A model generated the notes under the pieces. That model ran no database searches. It was not told the DNA's origin and saw nothing but the letters and a program-made list of their open reading frames with translations. Positions 1 to 6,925 of a stretch of 33,630 bases of DNA are shown in pieces (the stretch's first letter is position 1; every line of letters begins with the position of its first letter). The stretch lies in NCBI GenBank assembly GCA_026395685.1, contig JAPLYG010000002.1, positions 1-33,630 of the forward strand, written 5' to 3'. The DNA comes from Candidatus Parcubacteria bacterium (lineage in GTDB: Bacteria; Patescibacteriota; Patescibacteriia; CAIXNZ01). The position numbers and the translations under genes are program-made.

Positions 1-38
1 ACGCTATGATTTAGATGCCGAATTCTCATGCTAACAGC

Positions 39-61
39 TTAGCACACTTAACGTGTGCTAA
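39..61. repeat. Hairpin TTAGCACAC-ttaac-GTGTGCTAA
   Basis: 9-bp perfect arms; followed by a second inverted repeat CCCCGCC...GGCGGGG (about 73-117). Confidence 0.6.
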
Positions 62-188
62 GCACATTCATCCCCGCCTTCGGTCGCGGCTCGCTTCTCG
101 CCGCTCCTTCAGGCGGGGTTTCCTGTTAGGATATAAAAAAAAGGAGCCAAACATGTGGTCTGGCTCCGTGTAAATTTAATAATTTTGC

Positions 189-1868
189 CTAAGCTTTGGT
201 TATCTCCAAGATAGCCAGAATCGCTTCGGTAACACTGTCACAAATTTTCAAGCTGTAATATTTTTCCCTATCTTTTTGCTCCAGAAAGTAAGCAGGTATT
301 CCACCCCAGCCTTTGATGAGCACAACGGGCTTGCCCAGCTTGAGGGCAAGAAGAATTTCTTTCAAAGTACCTTCGCCTCCGCCAAATGCAAATACCAGCT
401 GAGAATCCCTCACCATTTGTGTGCGCATATCTTCTTTATCCTCGCCTGCAAAAATGACAGGCACGCCTCCGAATGAAGCATCAATCCGGTCTTTTTTATA
501 TCCGGGCTGGTACAAACGAACTTCGGGGACAGCAATACGATTAAGAATTGTCCTGAGAATCATCCCGGGATTTCCCTCTCTAGTACCGGCAAAAAATGAA
601 TGCTGCGGTCCCAGAGTATCAGCGACAAGATCAGCGACTTTCTGCGGGATATCAATATCCCTGCCATTGCCGCTAATAAGGATATTAAAGCCGTTATGTT
701 TTGCTCCGATGGGAATACTTTCAGGCAAATCTGCAAATGAGACAGTAAGCCCAATAAATGGACGCTTTTGCCATTTTGCTGAATATATTATCTTTTGATA
801 CTCTTCTTCTGCTTGCTGACAAAGCTGCTCTTCTTTTTCCAGATCAGCGTTCTTCTTTTTTATGACGCAAATCTGTTCGTCGATGTCGGAAAAATCAAAG
901 ATGTACCCGTCAGGAACATCAAGCAGCAATTTGCGAATTTTTTCAGAAGTTTCTGAAGGGACCTCCACAACCTTGGTACACGAACCCGGTGCATAATCTA
1001 CACCCATAAGCTGGGGATTATCTTCAAATGTCTGATCAGGATTCACACCCCAGTTAATGTTGAGATGATTCTCATGATTGAAACCATTTTCATTGGAGCC
1101 AACAATGCTCCAGCTTTTGAATCCAAGCTTCTGCTGCCACTCCTGCTGATCAAAATATCCGCGTAAAGCCCGGATCTGTCTTCCGCTATCAACCGTGGAA
1201 TCCACAAACAAGACATGCTTTTTGTAAAAAGTTGCCTCATGGACAAAATGATTGAGCTGGTCAACATCGAGCCCTCGTCCGCCCTGATCAACTTTAAGGA
1301 AAAACACCTTTGAATGATTTAACGCACGGCCCAGGATAATCGCCGGCAAACGACCGCCACGGTCAATACCGACAATCACGGTCTGCTTAAGAGAAACAGC
1401 ATGCTCTTTTTTAAGATGTTTTTTGATCTGCCTAAGCAAGGTAGAGTATGGAATTGCACGGGCAATCCGCTCCATCTGGCCGACATTATCCAAGATTGCC
1501 AAGGCGCGCTCATATTCAGCCTTAGAAATACGAATTTTAATCTTATCAATATCAACACGAAAATCTCGCATCAGCGGTATTTTGAAATAATACGAAGACT
1601 TGCCGTTTTTATTCTTACCGCGAGTATAAACGAAGCGAAATACTTGGTTATGCTCATCAATCAGCTTCATTTTTGCCTGATGATCAAGTTCATCAAAGCC
1701 ATCAATGCGCCTACGCTTAATGGTCAGCGGATAATTAAAACCGCGTTTTCCGTCTTCTTCAAATGCCTGCAAAAGACTCCAGTTAGTCGGAGGCAGAGAA
1801 ACGCGCAATTGCTGTGAGACTGACTGACGCAGAGAAAGTCCCGGTCCCATGCTCATGCCAATAGCCAT
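189..1868 (-). CDS. Phosphoribosyltransferase domain fused to C-terminal SLOG/LOG-like Rossmann domain
   Basis: PRTase-like motif VLFVDSTVDSGRQ and upstream VIVGIDRGGRLPA; C-terminal FAFGGGEGTLKEILLALKLGKPVVLI typical of SLOG/LOG. Start moved from 1976 to ATG at 1868 because AAAGGAGC lies just upstream and the supplied TTG start is a -35 box. Confidence 0.7.
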   Translation of the reverse strand: MAIGMSMGPGLSLRQSVSQQLRVSLPPTNWSLLQAFEEDGKRGFNYPLTIKRRRIDGFDELDHQAKMKLIDEHNQVFRFVYTRGKNKNGKSSYYFKIPLMRDFRVDIDKIKIRISKAEYERALAILDNVGQMERIARAIPYSTLLRQIKKHLKKEHAVSLKQTVIVGIDRGGRLPAIILGRALNHSKVFFLKVDQGGRGLDVDQLNHFVHEATFYKKHVLFVDSTVDSGRQIRALRGYFDQQEWQQKLGFKSWSIVGSNENGFNHENHLNINWGVNPDQTFEDNPQLMGVDYAPGSCTKVVEVPSETSEKIRKLLLDVPDGYIFDFSDIDEQICVIKKKNADLEKEEQLCQQAEEEYQKIIYSAKWQKRPFIGLTVSFADLPESIPIGAKHNGFNILISGNGRDIDIPQKVADLVADTLGPQHSFFAGTREGNPGMILRTILNRIAVPEVRLYQPGYKKDRIDASFGGVPVIFAGEDKEDMRTQMVRDSQLVFAFGGGEGTLKEILLALKLGKPVVLIKGWGGIPAYFLEQKDREKYYSLKICDSVTEAILAILEITKA

Positions 1869-1947
1869 AAAATGCTCCTTTGGTTCAATTTTCAAGCTAC
1901 TACGAAACCCTCGCAGCAGGGATAAATCTACCAGAAACTGATTGTTC

Positions 1948-1976
1948 AACTTACCAAATTTTCCGTTGTATGTCAA
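1948..1976 (-). promoter_or_regulatory. Sigma70-type promoter TTGACA-N17-TAAGTT
   Basis: Exact TTGACA, 17-bp spacer, upstream of the PRTase-SLOG gene. Confidence 0.6.
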
Positions 1977-2040
1977 TGGTAAATAATAATAATCTTGCTA
2001 CACAAAAAGACAGAAATCCTGGTGAATTCCTGCCTTTATC

Positions 2041-2127
2041 TGGTGCGGGCGAGAGGACTTGAACCTCCACGAGATTGCTCCCACTTGCTCCTAAGGCAAG
2101 CGCCTATGCCAATTCGGCTACGCCCGC
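2041..2127 (-). tRNA. tRNA-Leu(UAG), CCA encoded
   Basis: Acceptor GCGGGCG/CGCCCGC, anticodon arm CTTGC-CTTAGGA-GCAAG, long variable arm, T-arm GGTTCAAGTCC, 3' CCA. Confidence 0.93.
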
Positions 2128-2750
2128 ATGAAAGGCTCAGCTTTTAAAAATTTCCGTCTCAAATATGGTGAAGCTTTATCTTTATATATATTTTTAAGAA
2201 GCCTCAAAGAATCTTTAGACCCATAACATAATATATTTACCCCCTTACCTTTCTCAATCCAACCGCCGGCTAATTTTAAAATTTTAGCATTCCCAGCTTT
2301 AAGCCAGATCAAAAACTGATTACTTGCAGAAGCTATTCTGACTCTTAATTGCGGGAATTGACTTTCGGGATGCTTGAAACAATGTATATTCCCATCCCCA
2401 TCTATGCAGCCCCGCAAAAAATCTTTAAAATATTTGTCTGGTATTTTTAAACTGCCTAAAATCTTGGACTTATTTGGCATCAGGCCGATTGAAAGCAGAA
2501 AACGATAAAAATTTATATCGCCGAACTGTACCACAAAATACTTTTTATCTCCGCCATCTCCTCGTGACTTTCTGCCTATTTTATTTGATAATCCCAAAAT
2601 CCTTTTAAATAGTGCTGCTAATTCTAAATCCTTGGAAGTAAAATGCAAATGCCGTCCGTCTGGAGACAGATTGCCGTCAGTAGCCATTAAACCGATTACA
2701 TAGGCAAAATCCGGCGACCAGGAATTTTTTACATTAGATAAGGGTTTCAT
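2118..2750 (-). CDS. LAGLIDADG-type homing endonuclease
   Basis: Two LAGLIDADG-like helices: YVIGLMATDGNLS and FLRGCIDGDGNI; stop codon lies inside the tRNA-Leu(UAG) gene. Confidence 0.82.
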   Translation of the reverse strand: MKPLSNVKNSWSPDFAYVIGLMATDGNLSPDGRHLHFTSKDLELAALFKRILGLSNKIGRKSRGDGGDKKYFVVQFGDINFYRFLLSIGLMPNKSKILGSLKIPDKYFKDFLRGCIDGDGNIHCFKHPESQFPQLRVRIASASNQFLIWLKAGNAKILKLAGGWIEKGKGVNILCYGSKDSLRLLKNIYKDKASPYLRRKFLKAEPFMRA

Positions 2751-2763
2751 TATTTGATTATAT

Positions 2764-2805
2764 CACACTAAGCCTAGATGTGCATACCAATTTCGCCACG
2801 TCCCC
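2764..2805 (-). pseudogene. 5'-half tRNA-Leu-like relic
   Basis: GGGGACGTGGCGAAATTGGTATGCA resembles the tRNA-Leu 5' half; no matching 3' half with CGTCCCC seen downstream. Confidence 0.5.
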
Positions 2806-2908
2806 TTGATTTCGGCTATCGTTATTCGGTATCGAAGTTCGTTTCGGTTGTCGGTTATCGTATAACGTAACGGAAAACGAAACCGATTTACGTTAAACGT
2901 ATAAAAAG

Positions 2909-2990
2909 TGCCGAGGAGGGGATTTGAACCCCTATGCCTTGCGGCGCTGGAACCTGAATCCAGTGCGTCTACCAGTTTCGCCACCTCGGC
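2909..2990 (-). tRNA. tRNA-Leu(CAG), CCA not encoded
   Basis: Acceptor GCCGAGG/CCTCGGC, anticodon arm CTGGA-TTCAGGT-TCCAG, T-arm GGTTCAAATCC; followed by CTTTTTAT rather than CCA. Confidence 0.93.
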
Positions 2991-3017
2991 CTGTCGCTCG
3001 CGAGCGACAGGCCGAGG
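2984..3017. repeat. Perfect 34-bp palindrome
   Basis: CCTCGGCCTGTCGCTCG|CGAGCGACAGGCCGAGG, 17/17 arms; left arm includes the tRNA-Leu(CAG) 5' acceptor strand. Confidence 0.95.
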
Positions 3018-3061
3018 CCAATCACTGCAAGTTAAGTCCTAAATTAAATTCATAACCAACC

Positions 3062-3430
3062 TTACGACGTCGCCTGATAAATCGCATTTAGCAAAAACTG
3101 CGCAATTGAATAAGAAGTAACCATAATGACCAACCCGATGGTTGCCTGAATAATTGTATCTTTCGCCAGCTTAACTTTTTCCTCATTACCCAAGGCTACC
3201 ATCCAGGTAACACCTGCATACAAAAAAATTCCTACCAAAAAAATCCCGGCAAGACCGATAAAAACGTTAATAATTCTGGAAACAATAACTTCCAAATTAC
3301 CGGATGGCAAAACAGTATAATCACCAAAAATATCCAGCCCATCCATATAAGTGCTTTCCTGCGCAAAAATTGCCTGAGGCCAAAATATTAAATTTAACAA
3401 TAAAATAATGAATATAATCTTCTTTTTCAT
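3062..3430 (-). CDS. Small membrane protein, VirB2/TrbC-like pilin
   Basis: Signal peptide plus two hydrophobic segments (VFIGLAGIFLVGIFLYAGVTWM; IIQATIGLVIMVTSYSIAQFLL). Confidence 0.6.
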   Translation of the reverse strand: MKKKIIFIILLLNLIFWPQAIFAQESTYMDGLDIFGDYTVLPSGNLEVIVSRIINVFIGLAGIFLVGIFLYAGVTWMVALGNEEKVKLAKDTIIQATIGLVIMVTSYSIAQFLLNAIYQATS

Positions 3431-3458
3431 AAGCTTAAAATTGAATAAACCTGCTTAA

Positions 3459-3487
3459 AATTTATCAAAATTAACCTAAACTGTCAA
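3459..3487 (-). promoter_or_regulatory. Promoter TTGACA-N17-TAAATT
   Basis: Consensus boxes upstream of the pilin-like gene. Confidence 0.6.
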
Positions 3488-3561
3488 TGATAATCTTTTT
3501 AATAATTGAAAAATATAGTATAATTGATTTATCGTTTTAAATTCTTAACTATAAAATATCT

Positions 3562-3840
3562 ATGATCCAAGAAAAATTTGTCTGCCCATTTTGCGGCTTT
3601 GAATCAAACGGCTCCGGCCTCTGTCCAAGCTGTGATGAAAACTTACAAAAAGTCTGCAATTGCGGTTCCGGAAAATATTCAGCTGATTGCTGCATGCTCA
3701 ATCAAGAGCCAGACGAGAGCGAAAAATTAATTAAAGCAGAAGTTGCCAGCGAAACCTTGAAAGAGTTGGCAGAGAAAGAAGAAAAAGAGCTGAAAGAGGA
3801 AGAAGAACTGTCTAATGTCAAAGAAGTTGATGAAGAATAA
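3562..3840 (+). CDS. Zinc-ribbon / SEC-C motif small protein
   Basis: CPFCGF...LCPSC and CNCGSGKYSADCC (SEC-C-like). Confidence 0.7.
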   Translation: MIQEKFVCPFCGFESNGSGLCPSCDENLQKVCNCGSGKYSADCCMLNQEPDESEKLIKAEVASETLKELAEKEEKELKEEEELSNVKEVDEE

Positions 3841-3850
3841 AATATACCCT

Positions 3851-3881
3851 AAAAAACTGCGCGGCACTGCGCAGTTTTTTT
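3851..3881 (+). terminator. Rho-independent terminator
   Basis: AAAAAACTGCGC-ggcac-TGCGCAGTTTTTTT. Confidence 0.85.
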
Positions 3882-3907
3882 CATTATCTTAAAACCATGG
3901 TCAGGGG

Positions 3908-3936
3908 TTGACAATTTAATATTTCTATGATAAATA
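3908..3936 (+). promoter_or_regulatory. Promoter TTGACA-N17-TAAATA
   Basis: Upstream of the ORF at 3984. Confidence 0.5.
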
Positions 3937-3983
3937 TTAATAAATTAGTTAAATAAACAACAAACCCTAGACAGGAGGAAACA

Positions 3984-4565
3984 ATGACCATCGAGCTGAA
4001 AGTAACGCTAGGACCTGGTGGCAAGTCAATTTCTCTAGGGCAAAAAGATGACAGCCGGTATCAACGCATTGCCGAGCAGTTAATACCTTTTGCCAGCCAA
4101 GACCGTGATCAAGACGGGAATATCATGTATCTGATTGAAAGATTGCATCAGGTCTTTGAAGGCCTAAAAATCAATACGGCTGAAATACCCATTATGATTG
4201 AAAAAGGATTTTTGGAAATCAATGACAAGCATCCTGAAAGCTTTTATGTGCACCTTAAAGGCAAGCCTAGCGAAGAGCTACCTGCACTAAAAACTAAAAC
4301 ATTACAAAGGCTTGCCAAGAGGCTGTATAAACGAGCATTGAAAGAAGAAAATTCCGAACTACGCTATCTATCCCGTTACCTGATTGAAATCTACCTTTCT
4401 AAATGGCTTCGCGATGCCGATGTTGTCATTCCCCAGCTAAAAGGCAAGGGGTACCTGAGGGAAAAGAAAAACGGGACACCCAATCCCGATTCCCAACAAA
4501 AATTTTTCTACATCTTTAGCACCCAAAAACAAAGCCGAACCTTTATGGACAAAAAGATTGTCTAA
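3984..4565 (+). CDS. Hypothetical protein
   Basis: Strong RBS (GACAGGAGGAAACAATG), own terminator downstream. Confidence 0.75.
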   Translation: MTIELKVTLGPGGKSISLGQKDDSRYQRIAEQLIPFASQDRDQDGNIMYLIERLHQVFEGLKINTAEIPIMIEKGFLEINDKHPESFYVHLKGKPSEELPALKTKTLQRLAKRLYKRALKEENSELRYLSRYLIEIYLSKWLRDADVVIPQLKGKGYLREKKNGTPNPDSQQKFFYIFSTQKQSRTFMDKKIV

Positions 4566-4644
4566 GTATTGCCAAACCCTCTGCCACGCGGAGGGTTTTT
4601 TTTATTAGAAAAGGCCCTCCTGAAAGCAGGAGAGCCTTGTTGTT

Positions 4645-5643
4645 TTAGCAATTTTTCAATCTTTCGTGGAAATGCTCGACGAGCGAGGCAAAGTAGCTGC
4701 GCTCGGCCATAACCAAGGCCGGGCTTTTGGAGCCGCTGCCCAGCATATTGCTTTTGGCCCGGCTCAGCATCTGCGAGCACTGTTCGCGTTCTTCCGCCGG
4801 CAAACTCTTGAGCATCTCGACGCCGAAAGCATCGAAGAGCTTTACGACTTTAAGCTCAGCGGTCGGGACATCTTTTTCACCAGACAAACGAACCTGGCTG
4901 AAATTTGCACCGCTGCTGGAAATCCAGCTCAGGACGTGAAGTTGGCGGGATGATAACCATCTTCCGTTAAGTTCACCTGACTGTTCCAGCAACTCGCTGA
5001 CAAACTCATCCAGTGAATGGGTAAGAAAAGGACGATTGCCGCAATTTTCGCAAATCGCCACATCAATATTCATCACCTGACCGTTAACACCCACGGGATG
5101 TCCGCAATTACGGCAAGTCATGGGATAAACCATGTGGTCAAAATCCCAATTGCCTTTGGGCTCGATGCCGTGCAATTGCAGCCAGTTCAGCTTTTCCCCA
5201 TCCACGGGGCCAAGAAGATCAAACTGATCAAATCGCCCCATGTCCACCAGCTCTTGCAAGTTGCGATCCTTGTAAATCTCCCATCTGATTGGAGACATCG
5301 CATGGTTTGCCTTAAGATTACCAAGGGCAATCCTGATTGCATCATCATCATTGAGACAAGTGAGAACGGGTCGGTCACTTCTCCGATTATCGGTATTCAA
5401 GACAAATTTTAATGTCCTCTTCTTGCCCCCAGCGGGTTCGAAATAGCACATGTAAGAGAAAGGAAGATGTTCAGCCGAATAGGCATCACGGTATCTTCGA
5501 ATCTGGGATGCCATGACCTCGGGCGTAGGCAGGCAGGAAAGAGCCAAGCCATACCCCATTAAATCTGCCGGCCAGCAGGGAATCTGGGGAAGTCCGGATT
5601 GGACTTTGGCCAAATATTCTTGGCGACGCGCTAACCCGTTCAT
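4645..5643 (-). CDS. Hypothetical zinc-ribbon protein, paralogue of the upstream gene
   Basis: CRNCGHPV...CENCG; shares WEIYxDxxLQ...DxGRxDQxDL...PxGxWDFD with 5640-6749; ATGA overlap. Confidence 0.75.
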   Translation of the reverse strand: MNGLARRQEYLAKVQSGLPQIPCWPADLMGYGLALSCLPTPEVMASQIRRYRDAYSAEHLPFSYMCYFEPAGGKKRTLKFVLNTDNRRSDRPVLTCLNDDDAIRIALGNLKANHAMSPIRWEIYKDRNLQELVDMGRFDQFDLLGPVDGEKLNWLQLHGIEPKGNWDFDHMVYPMTCRNCGHPVGVNGQVMNIDVAICENCGNRPFLTHSLDEFVSELLEQSGELNGRWLSSRQLHVLSWISSSGANFSQVRLSGEKDVPTAELKVVKLFDAFGVEMLKSLPAEEREQCSQMLSRAKSNMLGSGSKSPALVMAERSYFASLVEHFHERLKNC

Positions 5644-6749
5644 ATTGCTTCCTCCTCTGCGGTTGGGTGAAAGTTTGCATCTAGATAGGCCTGATACCTA
5701 TACAATATATCAATCAACTGCATAATAAAAGGAATTAGCGTTGACTCCATGGCTTTCCTCATAATTGTTTGAAACTCGAGGGCTGTCTTTGACATCGTTA
5801 GTGACAACCCTGCGAAATAGGAGTCAAACATCTCTGCTTGCACCTGGACATCTATCCAGTTAAAACTTGTATCTTCGCGCGTACCGATAACAGCCAACAT
5901 TTTTTCCGTTTCCTGCTGCAAATGGTCAAAAATCTGTTCACTACCTTTGCAACGGGATAAGGCATAAAAAATTGACTGCTGGTAGAGCTTGGGCATGCAG
6001 TCCATAGAAGATCCATCAACCATCTTTAGCATCTTATCAAAGTAATCCTGATCAAGCACATAATAGGACATGGCCTGATAGATCAGAAATGTCGAAAGGT
6101 CAATCAAATCGCTCAGAGAAAACCCTTTACGCACTGCTTGTACTGATTTCAGCAGTGAATAGCGCATAACCTTCTTAAGGTAAATTCTCTGTATTCTGTC
6201 AGGCTCAAAACATTTTCTCTGGCAAATAGGGCATTTGTACTCAACTGTTAAATCATGATGGCTTTTTAAAGGATGCATTTCATTGCAAAAGCCCAAGAGC
6301 AAGAATGAGTCAAAATCCCAATCTCCATGGGGATAAATGTTCTGACTCACAAGAGATTCCCGCTCCTTTGGATCGTGGCTATTCCATAAATCATATTGGT
6401 CATAGCGTCCTCTATCAAGGCAGCCTTGCAAAGCAGAATCCTGATAAATCTCCCAGCCGATTCCGCTCATATTTGCCTTAGTTGCCCAGTTTCCAATCAG
6501 GATTTTGACTGCCAGCAAACTATTAATCGTTTTACCGATAAGAATATCAGAAAAACGATCAGCAGTATTATAATCGTTAACCAGACGCACACAAACTTGA
6601 TTTTTAGGTAAAGTTTGCAGATAAAATCTGGTTACTATGCTGCAATTATCATAACGCAGCAAGGCACACATCTTTGAAAGAAAATGAGGTTCTTGACCAG
6701 AAGTTAAAGCCTTTGGTTGGCTAACAATAGATAAATCAGTGATCTCCAT
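5640..6749 (-). CDS. Hypothetical zinc-ribbon protein, paralogue of the downstream gene
   Basis: CPICQRKC; shared WEIY...WDFD block; RBS GGAGG before ATG. Confidence 0.75.
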   Translation of the reverse strand: MEITDLSIVSQPKALTSGQEPHFLSKMCALLRYDNCSIVTRFYLQTLPKNQVCVRLVNDYNTADRFSDILIGKTINSLLAVKILIGNWATKANMSGIGWEIYQDSALQGCLDRGRYDQYDLWNSHDPKERESLVSQNIYPHGDWDFDSFLLLGFCNEMHPLKSHHDLTVEYKCPICQRKCFEPDRIQRIYLKKVMRYSLLKSVQAVRKGFSLSDLIDLSTFLIYQAMSYYVLDQDYFDKMLKMVDGSSMDCMPKLYQQSIFYALSRCKGSEQIFDHLQQETEKMLAVIGTREDTSFNWIDVQVQAEMFDSYFAGLSLTMSKTALEFQTIMRKAMESTLIPFIMQLIDILYRYQAYLDANFHPTAEEEAI

Positions 6750-6806
6750 ATCAACCTCCTCTTTTTCCTAGAACTATTTGATTTACAAAGAACCAGACAA
6801 TAGCTT

Positions 6807-6835
6807 AACTTAACAAAAAAATAGACCTTTGTCAA
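6807..6835 (-). promoter_or_regulatory. Promoter TTGACA-N17-TAAGTT
   Basis: Consensus boxes upstream of 5640-6749. Confidence 0.6.
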
Positions 6836-6838
6836 GAG

Positions 6839-6866
6839 AAAACCCCGACAACTGCCGGGGTTTTTC
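6839..6866 (-). terminator. Terminator hairpin downstream of uvrC
   Basis: AACCCCG...CGGGGTT flanked by A/T tracts. Confidence 0.65.
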
Positions 6867-6873
6867 TTATAAA

Positions 6874-6924
6874 ATTTATACCCTGCTTTAGCAGGCAGCC
6901 TACCCACTAAAGTGGGGTATAAAT
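6874..6924. repeat. Two-hairpin element closed by an outer stem
   Basis: Outer ATTTATACCC/GGGTATAAAT; inner CCTGC-ttta-GCAGG and CCCACT-aa-AGTGGG. Confidence 0.75.
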
Positions 6925-6925
6925 A

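Noticed and set aside
2041-2805. Group I intron in a tRNA-Leu gene
   Set aside because: The endonuclease ORF fills nearly all the space between the half tRNA and the complete tRNA; no room for a catalytic core and no matching 3' exon
2811-2905. CG-rich short repeat-like spacer (TTCGGTTATCG variants)
   Set aside because: Only imperfect local similarity; no clear repeat unit or stable stem by eye
2763-2984. 73-aa ORF MAKLVDALDSGSSAARHRGSNPLLG...
   Set aside because: Translation of the tRNA-Leu(CAG) gene and the adjoining relic; a typical spurious tRNA-overlapping ORF
4666-5412. Plus-strand ORFs antisense to the zinc-ribbon pair
   Set aside because: No RBS or domain; shadow of real minus-strand genes
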